DNA from: Pohlia nutans
Lineage: Eukaryota; Streptophyta; Bryopsida; Bryales; Mniaceae
DNA length: 64,000 bases
Assembly (NCBI GenBank): GCA_022496805.1
Contig: CM040096.1
Span: 10,107,501 to 10,171,500, forward strand
Direction: 5' to 3'
The translations under genes and the position numbers were made by a program. The first letter of the stretch is position 1, and every line of letters begins with the position of its first letter. The notes under the pieces were generated by a model. It searched no databases. It had not been told where the DNA came from and saw only the letters and a list, made by a program, of their open reading frames with translations. Positions 22,291 through 33,149 of this stretch are shown one piece after another.

Positions 22291-23231
22291 TTAGTGAACA
22301 CATTATGGATGTTGTAGTGATGTTGGCGTGGTTTGTTATAGGGTTTACAGACTTCTTTCAATGTTTTGGTGAAACAATTAAGTGGGCCAATACTAATGGG
22401 CTCAAACATGTAACAAATTCCGTAAATAACATGCTCTTTTTTGTATTCCTGGCGTCAGTCTCGTCGTGTAATGCATTCAATTCCTTACATTGTAGTGCAA
22501 TGCTAAGGGATTTCAAAAAATTAAAAATAATGTAGGGTCTAAATTACTAAGGAATTCATAATTAATTTATAAATTTTACACATAGGGTGGTAAGAAATTG
22601 AAGAAAGTATAATTATTAAGAAAATATAGGGTCCACTAAAATGCATAGTTATACACTACATCCTAAAAAACACTCACCCCAAAATTTTATTTCATTTTTA
22701 CCAACTACTATAATGCTATTTTAGAAATACTATAAACATAATTTTGGGTATTACAAGTGACCCTATATTATATGTAATGTGCTATCGCATTTCTTTGAGG
22801 CTATGGTATTTCAAAATATATATATATAATTTTTGTCAACCTTGAATTAATGACACCCTATCTTTATTCTCTCATGGTTATCTAAATTTTTGACAATGAC
22901 TTCCCCGAGGCAAGGTTGCAACTAGTCTTATTACACCAAAATCAACATATATTATGGCCCACAATATTTACGAGGGGCTTTACGAATAATTAAAATTTCA
23001 AAATATTGTGGTAAAATTCATCCAAATTGGATGAAATTTTGTTTAGATGGATGAATGCACCCACGCCATTCACCCACCTAAAATATATGGTGATTTTAGT
23101 GTAATGGGATATATTTCTCTTTGTTCCTTATGTAACTTTTAGAGTTGGATGAACAAAACTTTAGTTTATATACTAAAATACTATTTCTAACCTCCATATC
23201 CTTTATTCTATACTTTCAATGTTTGAATTGA
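22291..23231. other. Intergenic, no gene recognised
   Basis: AT-rich with no gene signal. A short inverted repeat around CATCCAAATTGGATG occurs at 23017-23032. Confidence 0.4.
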
Positions 23232-23235
23232 TTAA

Positions 23236-24010
23236 CTCTTTATAGCCCACGCAACCACATTGTGGTTGCAAAGGCATGTTCTGGCGACCTACCGTAAGAT
23301 CTATTCCAAACCAAACATCAATGTTTGAAGTTTAGATGTGAGGATCCATCTCACGCACACACTTCAAAAATAAAATTTTGATTTGGAGTTGTGAAGCTAT
23401 CAAAACACCTATCTACAAAACACTAAATACTGCAAATACCTCAAAATACAACAAATACTTACAAATACAACTCATGTACTACGCGGTATTTCTTGTGTTT
23501 GGAAGTTTGTTATCTTCTTTTATTTTTTGGATTGTGTTCTCTTGTTCATGTTCCATTAGTGTATGTATTCCGATCTTGATCAATGTACCAATTCCTTTCA
23601 TATTTTAACGTATAAATTTTGTCCTAAACCGTATATGGATAAATCACTGTCACTTATAAAATTCACAATAATTATGAATGAGTCCATTATTGACATGAAA
23701 GATTGCAATGGAGAGGTGTTGATATAACTCATTGCCAAAAAATTTAACCCACATTCTATTTAACTTTGAAGTCATACCTTCCAAAATCTCATTTTTGAGT
23801 GTGCATTATACTGTCCAAAGACACACTACGATCTTCCAATCCAACGGTCCAATTTTACCAAGGTTTAACTGATACTTGTTTGATTAAGCTATGCTTATAT
23901 TTATATGTTAAATACTATTGATAGTATCCATAATTTCAATAGAGAGAGTTTAAAAAAAGAAATCACCAAAAATTTGTCGTTTCTCCAGAACAAAGTTAGG
24001 CGGTAAAGGG
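23236..24010 (+). mobile_element. TTAA (piggyBac-like) MITE, 800-bp family
   Basis: TTAA at 23232-23235 and 24011-24014. The left end, CTCTTTATAGCCCAC, is followed by the palindrome GCAACCACATTGTGGTTGC. The right end, reverse-complemented, is CCCTTTACCGCCTAAC. The body aligns with 10293-11136 and 56490-57292. Confidence 0.75.
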
Positions 24011-24148
24011 TTAAACAATTGAATATTGGAGAAACACAACATGAAAATTATAGTTGGAATTGAAGGATATCTCTATTATCACATCACTTCATTGTAGATG
24101 TAAGCAGCTTGTGTACATGACATGCCTCCATCCAGACTCAACATAATA

Positions 24149-24500
24149 GAGTTATCTATAAAGTGAGAACCATGTAACATGTCTGCTACAGGGTGTTTTC
24201 AATCTTGATATAGAATTTTGACATTCACTCACACAAGCCACCAAGCTCCTTCCCTCATGGAAACATGAGGTTGGTGTGAGGATATGTGAAGATTCCTCCG
24301 TGGAAACTCAAGCTAGGTTTGGGGGAGCTACTCTTGCATTGGGGAGGTTCAAGGTTCGAATCTCTTTAACAACGTAGTGCGTTGTCATTGATCGAAGCAA
24401 AAGGGGCCAAAACTCATTTTTGTTACCTTTCAAGCTAAAAAACCACTTATGCCTTGTTTATCCTCTTGTGGAAATTTATGCTCGACTTTACAGATAACTC
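24149..24500 (+). mobile_element. TA-flanked (mariner-type) MITE with tRNA-like core, copy B
   Basis: Ends GAGTTATCTATAAAGT and, reverse-complemented, GAGTTATCTGTAAAGT; TA on both sides. 352 bp. The core at about 24310-24370 contains AGCTAGGTTTGGGGGAGC followed some 30 bp later by GGTTCGAATCTC, a box A/box B-like arrangement. Confidence 0.8.
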
Positions 24501-24502
24501 TA

Positions 24503-25070
24503 ATGACGAACACAAAACTGCTTTCCACAATCACGGTGCCTGCCTTCCTCTCACTTTCTTGGACTCATTATTCTATCTCTGTCGCAGAATACCCGGAAGA
24601 ACTGAATAACTGAAAAAAGAAGAATGAGCACGCGAATGCCACATTGATCTCAAAACAGCTCCTTGCATCCGCCTGGATCTCACTTGTCTCACTTTTTAGC
24701 AATGAAAATATTTTCATTTGTGTAAACAAATAATTTAAATACAGGTGCTTGCAGGGCTCCGAAAACGAGGAGGTGACACCAAGGAATGTTCTTTCTGCCG
24801 GTACAAGCTTCCCTATTGATGCCTGTTCAAAACCAGGAGGAATTGAGGAAAGATCCACAGCTGGCTAGCGGTGCATTTTTTTCTGGTTAACCTCATGGCC
24901 CATTCACATCAGTTACCCAACACGAGTGTGGCAGAGAATCTGTGTTCGTCAAGTAAATTTTTGTTAGCTACAGTGTGCTCCTCCTGGAAAATTTATTTTT
25001 TTAACCTAACGCATGGAAGAAGCTGCTCTAGCACATTTTGGGTGCCGCAAGAAATTTGCGCTCCACCAAC
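24503..25070. other. Intergenic, no gene recognised
   Basis: A 96-codon ORF on the minus strand (24568-24858) has a coding-like first half (MDLSSIPPGFEQASIGKL...), but its second half becomes low-complexity Phe/Ser-rich, and I recognise no family. It could be a lone exon. Confidence 0.35.
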
Positions 25071-25073
25071 GCA

Positions 25074-25246
25074 CACTACAAGGAGAAGGTGTCGCTTTTC
25101 ACTTGGTAGGTGAGTCAAACGGCGCCACTTCGCACTCACTGCCCAGGTGCTCAAGACTTGGTGAGTGCGATTCGTCACATAGGACAAGTGTGTACAATGA
25201 ACTCTGACACTGTTCTGAGTGAGAATCGACGCTTTTGCTAGTAGTG
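25074..25246 (-). mobile_element. CACTA-like MITE, 173 bp
   Basis: The ends CACTACAAGGAGAAGG and, reverse-complemented, CACTACTAGCAAAAGCG carry the CACTA terminus. They are flanked by the 3-bp duplication GCA (25071-25073, 25247-25249). The inverted relative is at 19196-19368. Confidence 0.85.
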
Positions 25247-25249
25247 GCA

Positions 25250-26680
25250 CATGCATTGCCAAAAGCAAGAAGAGACAAGACTCTGACACCGCAAGAAATT
25301 GCATATTATTTTCAAAATTTACTTTGCAGCATTCCAAAACGCAACGCAAGTGCTGGAGCTTCTTGGTGTGAATGGGCCATCAACCAGATTCTTCTCTTAA
25401 AAGTACCCTGCATGAAGAGTTGGGAGTTCAACTACCCTTGAAAAGGAATGCACTGATCCATAGGTGGATTTGGGACCCATTGACATATCCTAAGCACATA
25501 TTACAATGCCAGCAGTGGAAATATCCAATGTTTACAAAAACATAGAGGCCGGGAAAGGTAAGTTAGACCATATTGATTTTACGTAAAATACTGTGAATTT
25601 TTGCATTCTGGCATCCACTAACACTACTCGCAAGCACATTCAATGAACATAACAATACGCTATTCAACTGTATTAAGGACCAAATAACTGTAAATGGCAT
25701 AATGTATATTCCCGTTAAATTCAATTAGTTCCACGTAGGATCAAATAAAACTCTGAACCAATGGAACCACGCCAAGTAGCACAGACAGTAATACACTAAA
25801 TACCAAACAAAACGGGACGTTGCATTTGAAAGAGACGGAGCTCGGGTGCCACTGTGCCAGTAGAGTACTGTAGCTTGTTATACCCTGAAGATGAGCTTGT
25901 TTGAATTGAATTAAACATCTTCTTCACTCTCTCCCTCGGTTCGATGTATGTTTTGTTTCGCAGTGGAATGAAATGTCAATTTGTCAACAAAACAAGCAGC
26001 TACGCTACGAGGAGCTTTGACCATAATAGAATAGGTGAAGGACGAGAATGCATTTTCAGTGGAATCATGGACGGAATATATTTGCTACTGTGGTAATTAG
26101 CCCAAAAAAATGAGTGTCCGTGCAATGCCTCTTCCCTACGGTCAGAGCCAATAAAAATAAAAGCATCTTCTTCACTAGAGTTAACCAAAAAGTCAGCCCA
26201 AAGAGGAAAGTTTTGGCAAACTCGTGTTGCATTCCTCTTGAACGAAATAGACTAGTTTTTGCATTTTCATGATCTCGTAACGCAACTCTTCGTCTCTCCA
26301 GGTGGGGGCGTGCAGCGTGCGGAGTGGGCACGGCGACACATGAGCCGCGCGCACTGTAAGGTCAGTCAACGATCACAGACTGCTCATGTAAATGCCTGCT
26401 CGTGTAACTCCATCTCACTTCGCTTTAATTTCCATTCTCGCCGGCCCGCCATCTCCATCAACTAACCTTTCGTGAGCTGGCCGTGTGGTCAAAGAATACA
26501 AATTTCAAACTCTGTCTCCAGATGTCCAATTACCACTGATATGCATGTTTCGTGTGCTCGACTCCCCAGGCCGGGCTCACCTCCCTTTCACGTTTTCCAG
26601 CAAATCCGTACGCATAAGCTATGCTTCATGTTACGGTTTGCAGTACCTGCGTGTACGTAATTAAGATATTTTAATTCGTG
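25250..26680. other. Region upstream of the PAP gene, no other gene recognised
   Basis: Less AT-rich towards 26260-26660, as expected near a plant promoter. A TTTGCAG-preceded stretch at 25330-25400 could be an old exon, but no ORF continues. No repeat boundaries found. Confidence 0.4.
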
Positions 26681-26684
26681 CTTG

Positions 26685-26700
26685 CTCTAAATACCCCACC
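26685..26700 (+). promoter_or_regulatory. Possible TATA-like box of the PAP gene
   Basis: CTCTAAATACCCC lies about 60 bp before the start codon. The sequence is a poor TATA match and the position leaves a short 5' UTR, so this is tentative. Confidence 0.3.
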
Positions 26701-26755
26701 CACCCATGGTGGAACAGCGATTCATTTGATCGAGCCTGTGTTCGATCGATCAGCC

Positions 26756-29700
26756 ATGACAGGATTGTTGGTGTTTTTGGTGCTGACTACAGTTAGTTGT
26801 GCATCAGCTGCCATTCTTACGACATTGGAAGGACCGTTTACACCATACACCAAGACATTCGATCCAAGCTTGCGCTCTGGAAGCGATGACTTGCCAATGT
26901 ATGACCTTCAAGTTGTCAAGAAAGTCCCTGCCATGTATCCCGAGCAGATCACATTGGCTCTGTCCACACCCGATGCTATGTGGGTCTCATGGATCTCTGG
27001 TAAGTAACCGGTCTCATTCTCTTGTTGATTCTTTACCTGCAAATCAATTCAAGAAGATATGCTATTCGTCTTTGGAAATTGATCGAGATGAGGGTTTTGG
27101 AGGGGTTTAAGCGTGTTGTGGGAACGCTAAAGATTGTACAGGTTTGGATACTCAAAGAGTCATGTTCGTTAAGATGGAGAGCTTGGCAAGTCTTTGATGC
27201 CAGCCCTAGTTTTTAGAGCGCAAACATGCCATTTTATTATACAACGAATATGACGATGACTGTTTTGAATCATACTGAGTGAGTGAGTGAGTTTCAGACA
27301 ATGTCGGTGCTTATTCAATTACGTTTCGGGTTTCTATTGCAGGGGATTGGGAGATGGGCCCTGAAGTAACGCCTTTGGACCCGACCAAGGTGAAGAGTTT
27401 TGTAGAGTTTGGTACTGCCTCTGGAACGTACACGTATTCTGCCAACGGAACTTCCGAGGTTTATAGCCAAATCTACCCCTTCGAAGGTCTGCTAAATTAC
27501 ACATCAGGGATTATCCATCACGTCCGCATTACACGTAATTAATCAATCTATTCTCTTCTTTTTTCCACAGGTTTTGAGTGCGTGATGTTTTCCCCCGCTT
27601 TTCATTGAGTAAACTACAATAGTCAGTTGCATGAGCAGAAACGCTTTCATTTAAACAAGATGTGTGTCAAAGAGAATTAGAGCATCTTGATTCTTCTAGA
27701 ATTGAATGTTGTGATCAATGTCCTTGGCAAAAGATTGATTTAGTTTCTTGATTTGAAACAGGACTGAAACCAGAGACCACATACTACTATAGATGTGGGG
27801 ACCCAACGTTGCCTGCCATGAGCAGCGAGCAAACATTCAAGACCCTGCCTTGGCCAGGACCTTCCAGTTACCCACAGCGTATTGCTGTGATTGGAGATCT
27901 TGGCATGACCTACAACTCCACCTCAACTCTGAGCCACTTGCGGGAGAATAATCCAGATCTTGTTCTCATGGTGGGCGACATGTCATATGCAAACTTGTAC
28001 ATCACCAATGGAACTGGCTCCAATGACTATGGTGGAACTTTTGGCAATAACACTCCCATTCACGAGTAGTACCAACCTCGCTGGGATATGTGGCAGCGGT
28101 ACGTATCCAGCTTAATGTTAACCCTTTTTAATTACATTTTCTTGGAGCATGAGCTACCAACCTCGCTGGGATATGTGGCAGAGGTCAGTAACCAGCTTGA
28201 TATTGACTTACATGTGTAATTAACCCCTTTAATTTTTTATAATATTTTATTGGAGTCTGAACCGCTAACTTGTAGATTTATTTTTTTGTGTTTGAGCAGA
28301 ATGGTTGAGCCAATTACGTCCACTATCCCTTTCATGGTCATACAAGGTAACCATGAGAATGAACCCCAAATCAACAACCAAAGCTTTGTTGCATACAAAG
28401 CCAGGTTTGCAGTTCCTCACATAGAGAGCCGCTCAAATACCAGCATGTACTACTCCTTCAACGCAGGGGGCATCCATTTTCTCATGCTTGGATCTTACAT
28501 TGATTTCAAAAATACCAGTAAGTTGATCTTTCTACTATTTTGAATGTTAATTTTTTGGATCTTTCTGCTCTGGAGTGCATTTTAAACAAGATTTTTAACG
28601 AAATTTTCTTTAAAATAGGTGAGCAGTACCGGTGGCTCAAAGAAGACCTTGCCAAGGTGGATAGAAGTGTGACGCCATGGCTCATTGCATTGACACATGC
28701 TCCATGGTACAACAGCTACAAATCACACTACCGAGAATATGAATGCATGCGACAGTCAATGGAGGATCTTCTGTACAAATATGGTGTTGACGTCATGATC
28801 CATGGCCATGTATACACACGTTTCTTAGGATTATTTCAAGAGCTTTTTCATTATTTATCAAACTATTTATCAATCCTAGCTAAGTTATGCAGTAATTTGT
28901 TTCCTGTTTTCTATTACCCTCCCTGGGTTGCACTGTACTAAACATGTACGAGTATACGTGAGTGCACAGAAGGGGTATTAGTTTGAACACTGCCGTATTA
29001 CATATACATACAATAAACACATTTAGAACTGAAAATATTCACGTATACTTACATTAAACATATATTTAAAACGGAGTATATCTGTATACAAAGGTATTTA
29101 GACATATAACCTCTCGTATACAAGGGGGTTTTTAGAAGGGGTCATGGATGCACGTGATTCTCAAACATAATGTAGAGTGCAACCCCCGGGATTACCCTCA
29201 GCTAAAAATAGAAAACATTTAGGGTATGAATTCTCCTATTTAGTGGTATATTTTTTGCTACCTTCCTTGAAGCTCACTAAATGATTTGTTTAATTTCTTG
29301 GTAATGATTTGTGTTTTTTTAATTTTTTATTGGGTTCATGTTGCAGGTGCATGCTTCTGAACGAATCAATCGCATGTACAATTACACATATGATCCATGT
29401 GGGCCAGTATACATCACAGTTGGAGATGGTGGCAATGCGGAGAGATTGGCCCTAGTGCATGCAGACGATGTTGGCGGATGCCCTAATCCATTGAAAACAC
29501 CCGACCAGAACTTTGCTGATATTAGTGGGTATTGCGGTTTCAACTTCACCAGTGGCCCGGCCACTGGCAAATTCTGCTGGGACAGGCAACCTGACTGGAG
29601 CGCCATGCATGATAGCAGCTTCGGACATGGTATTATCGAGGTGGGTATTAATTGGCCTCCATGGTGCTTGCTTCTATCAGATGGCATGGGTTGCTAATTT

Positions 29701-30519
29701 CTTCATTCAAAAAGTGTCAATTCAGTAGTCGATAGGTTATGTTAAACACTAATAGGAGCATACACTGATTGCTACATTTGTTAGCAAAGTTAGGGGAGTA
29801 TCTATAACGACATTGGGTGATGGCCTGATATGGATACCCCCTCCAAAAATAGTGTGATTTTTGAGAAATATCTTTTTGGTAAGAAAAAAACATTGGAAAA
29901 ATACAAAAATTTGAGGATGTTATAGACACCATGGCTGCAACATATACATGGTGTTAAAGATGGAATTTGTAGCACACATAAAATGAGTTAGACATAAGTC
30001 ACACTATGTGAGACGCGTAAAAGTGGTACCCATATAAGGCCATTCCCCCATTACGATTCTTAAATGTTGCTTAACAAGTTATAACGTTGCTTAAGTTTCT
30101 CCCTTACATTGCTTAGTCAGTTGCCTACATTGCTGAAGTTAGTCCCCTAGGTTGCTTAAGTTAGTCCCCTACGTTGCTTAAGTTAGTCCCCTACGTTGCT
30201 TAAGTTAGTCCCCTACGTTGCTTAAGTTAGTCCCTTACGTTGCTTAAGGTAGTCCCCTACCTTGTTAACAAACATAAACAAATATAGCACACAGTGTTTG
30301 ATCTTTCTAGAGATAAGGACTTCACAAATCTCAATAAAAGTACTCATTCTAGCTAGAATCAGTTGTCAAGACAGTTTCTTACACCTTCTGTGGAATGAAC
30401 AGGTGAAGAATAGGACGCATCTACTTTGGACTTGGCATCGAAATCAAGACATCTATGATGAAGTTTTAGGTGATCAAATTTATATTGTGCGCCAACCCTC
30501 ATATTGTTGGTCCTCGTAA
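26756..30519 (+). CDS. Purple acid phosphatase (PAP15/PAP23, phytase-type clade), with an in-frame stop
   Basis: Secreted binuclear-metal phosphatase, expected to release phosphate from organic esters such as phytate. Exons: 26756-26999, 27343-27534, 27762-28098, 28300-28517, 28619-28809, 29347-29640, 30403-30519. All introns are GT-AG and the sum is 531 codons, the usual plant length. Residues 1-18 form a signal peptide. Metal-ligand motifs are intact: GDLG (Asp191), GDMSY (217-221), GNHE (274-277), H357 in LTHAPWYN, and GHVH (393-396), which intron 5 splits between GH and VH. Several N-glycosylation sequons and the C-terminal LWTWHRNQDIY are present. Codon 248 (28067-28069) is TAG between HE and YQPRW, where relatives have Thr or Phe. 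Everything else is conserved, so either the gene died very recently, the base is a sequencing error, or the stop is tolerated. The PAP15/PAP23 assignment rests on the SGDWEMG, DDLPMYD and GYCGFNFT-type motifs. Confidence 0.9.
28067..28256 (+). repeat. Tandem duplication of the PAP exon 3/intron 3 junction
   Basis: TACCAACCTCGCTGGGATAT followed by GTGGCAG and a GT donor occurs twice: at 28070-28100 (donor GTACGT) and at 28155-28188 (donor GTCAGT). The following intron bases (CCAGCTT.AT.TT, AATTA, TTTT-TTGGAG) are also duplicated. Either donor would restore the Arg codon across the junction with exon 4. The second exon-end copy lacks the TAG but has no in-frame entry from exon 3. Confidence 0.8.
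28921..29190 (+). mobile_element. hAT-like MITE inside PAP intron 5
   Basis: The ends CCCTGGGTTGCACTGTAC and, reverse-complemented, CCCGGGGGTTGCACTCTAC are flanked by a perfect 8-bp duplication, ATTACCCT (28913-28920, 29191-29198). 270 bp, closely similar to 18285-18553. It lies well inside the 537-bp intron and leaves both splice sites intact. Confidence 0.9.
30066..30262 (+). repeat. 22-bp minisatellite in PAP intron 6
   Basis: Unit TTGCTTAAGTTAGTCCCCTA plus CG, about nine copies, nearly perfect in the middle (30142-30250) and degenerate at the 5' side. Lies within intron 6 (29641-30402). Confidence 0.9.
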
Positions 30520-31782
30520 TACAAGTCTTGATGGTGTAAGAATGAGGTTTTTTTCCTTGGGTGGTTTTGCACCTCGCTTATTCCTTTTCAGTCTCGCCCT
30601 CGGGAGCCAGTTCTCCTCTCTTTTTGTTTTTTAATCGACATGATTTTTTTTTCAAATCAAAAAGTTTAGAAGCATTCTTCTTGAGTAGTAGTGGCAAGCA
30701 AGGCCATGGAAGAGTTATTTAGAGCAAAGTCATGCCAACTTAGAAAATTTATAGCTTTGATGATGGCTCATTGTCTCAACTTTGCAAAACAAGATGTCAG
30801 TGATTCCTTTTCATGCCAATTCAGAGGGCTCATTAAGCGTCCTCTATCTGACTGTTATTAAGCAGAAGAAATAAAACAGAAAACTCCTTCTGCAATTGTC
30901 ATTCTCTCAGAATTGATAGTGCATGTCAAATTGTGTCACAATTCATTTTCAAGTTCCATTAGGTTGGTTCAGAGTGCAAATGAGACAACAAAAACATTTC
31001 ATTGGGCTGATGCGTACTTGATCTGGATGGAAGATGATGAGGTCAGATTAGACAAATTTTCCAGTTATTTGAGAATATGCTTGTGCATCAATTAGATGAG
31101 TTCATAATTATGTGGAATCAATTTTAAGACTAGCATAAAAAGAGTTCCATGCATTTTACAAGATGAGAGCATCCTCAATAACAAGAGCAAGATCTGGTTG
31201 AAATGCAATATTAAAACCAAAAATGAAGAGGACATTATTTCAACTGTGATATAGACTGGTAAATTCAAACAAGAAAGTAGTAAATTATACAATCTAATGT
31301 TGATTTGATCAAGAATTAGGAAGATTTTTACTAGGTACAATTCTAATATATCAATTGTCAAAGGAAAAATAACGTGGAGATTTTATTTTTGAAGTAAACT
31401 CTCCATATTAGAGATGGAGATTTTATTTTGAGAATGTACTTGAATATACTCAAATTTTTTTTTAATATGTTCAAATGTTTTGAGAATACTTTGTGAATGT
31501 TTTAAAACCATTATGAGGATATGCACAAATATCTTGAAAATATTTTGTTTATATATACTTGAATATACTCAAAAAAAGAAGTACAACAAGTGAAGAGGAG
31601 ATAATTTTCCTAATTTCGTTTCAATTAGACTGACAATTGGTCTCAAAGTTTTTATGAGTTTTTAATTTTAATTAAGAGCTGGAACCAATATGCATATTAA
31701 AATTTTAATGCTTTTTTTTAAGTCCAATAGTAGATTGAATACAGTTGAGTTTTTGGGACCTAGACTTTCAACATAATGGCCC
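30520..31782. other. Downstream of PAP: 3' UTR then intergenic, no gene recognised
   Basis: The first 100-200 bp are presumably the PAP 3' UTR, with no obvious poly(A) signal. A repeated GAATATACTCAAA motif occurs at about 31442 and 31562. No coding signal after the phosphatase. Confidence 0.4.
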
Positions 31783-31786
31783 TTAA

Positions 31787-32355
31787 CCCCTAAATGCCTA
31801 GAGCCCTCTCCACATTCGGCAGTTTTGGAAAGATGCATTATAAAATGCAATCTAGAGGGATATTTTGAACTTGATATATGAATAAAAGTTGTACATTATG
31901 AATCTTAGATTCTATCGATACGGTTAGATCTATGATTTCTATTACCAATAAGTTTGTATAAAATTTGAAACGTGAAATTCAAAATTATTTTGTAATTCAA
32001 TTACGAATAAGATATTGACAATCTACAGATGAAATTTGTTGTGATTGGTTGAAATGTAATACTCTAAGTGTAGTGATTTTTGGAGAATTTTTGGTTGCTT
32101 AATTTTATGAGTTGACTTTTTTTTTACCGCTTTTACACTGAAATCTTCAAAATTTTTGGTGAATCACTACAACATGAAATGAAGCATAAAAATGTCACAA
32201 ATCATCCCCTCTCTAATCGGATCACATGTGCATGAAGCTAACTTCCCATAGAATCTACAGTAAAAGTTCCACACTGCAAAAAGTGCATGACGGATGAGAA
32301 ATTATAGATGAAATTTGTACATCGTCCAAAAAATGGACGCTTAGGCAGTTAGGGG
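31787..32355 (-). mobile_element. TTAA (piggyBac-like) MITE, 568-bp family, inverted
   Basis: TTAA at 31783-31786 and 32356-32359. The ends CCCCTAAATGCCTAGAGCCC and, reverse-complemented, CCCCTAACTGCCTAAGCG enclose 569 bp closely similar to the copies at 8585 and 55266. The palindrome CGTCCAAAAAATGGACG is at the right end only. Confidence 0.85.
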
Positions 32356-32359
32356 TTAA

Positions 32360-32587
32360 CCCCTAAAGGACCATAAGGCCACCAGGTGGCTCTTGTATTT
32401 TTTAGTAATTTTGAGTAGCTTTTATATAGATTTTTTATTGTTTATTTTTTATTTATTTAACATATGTAATATTTTTCACTAATTCCAGTGATATAAAATT
32501 TGGTCCCATTCAAATTATAATTTTCACAGTCAATATGATTGTTTAAACTTGTCATTTTAAAACCTTGAATCCTTGGTTCTTTAGGAG
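32360..32587 (+). mobile_element. TTAA (piggyBac-like) MITE, 228 bp
   Basis: Shares TTAA 32356-32359 with the previous element and 32588-32591 with the next. Ends CCCCTAAAGGACC and, reverse-complemented, CTCCTAAAGAACC. The palindrome GCCACCAGGTGGC is about 18 bp inside the left end. Confidence 0.75.
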
Positions 32588-32591
32588 TTAA

Positions 32592-33092
32592 TCCCTAATG
32601 CTCCGAGCAACCATTTTTTGGTCACTGTGCTTTGAGAGGTTGCCCAAAGTCAAAAAAAAATTATGAATAAATTAAAATGATTTTCTAATAGGAAATCAAC
32701 TCTACTTTTTAATCCAATTTGAATCATACTAATTCAACTAAAACTCCACTTAAGGGAATCTTTCAAAAACAGAAACCTCTACATTGTTTAATGTTACAAA
32801 ATTTACTATTTAGAGAAAGTGATGTTTTTTTCATTGAATTTTTTGCTTCTAAGATGAAAACCAATTCTAATCCAATAATACCAAAATTTGAGTTCAATAA
32901 ATATATTATATAATTTGGGTGAGTTTTTGAAGTTAATTGCTTCTAAATTCATTAATCGAAGATGTAAAATTATTTTTGGAAATTTGATTGTATGGATAAT
33001 TTCAAACATCATGTTTTGCATTTTCTATGTTGGGATAAACTTCATCAAAGTTATGGAAGTCACATTCTATAATACATTTTAGCCTGTAGGGA
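32592..33092 (+). mobile_element. TTAA (piggyBac-like) MITE, 501-bp family
   Basis: TTAA at 32588-32591 and 33093-33096. Ends TCCCTAATGCTCCGAG and, reverse-complemented, TCCCTACAGGCTAAAA. The palindrome ACCATTTTTTGGT lies inside the left end. A partial copy is at 6490-6686. Confidence 0.7.
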
Positions 33093-33149
33093 TTAATCTC
33101 AAAGATTTGCGAACTTTAATGATACCATGTATTTGACCCTTCACATTGA

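Noticed and set aside
30115..30262. Possible CRISPR array (22-bp repeats)
   Set aside because: Units are directly adjacent with no spacers, inside a plant gene intron; it is a minisatellite.
30262..30519. 85-codon ORF as an independent small gene
   Set aside because: Only 30403-30519 is coding; it is the last PAP exon (VKNRTHLLWTWHRNQD...).
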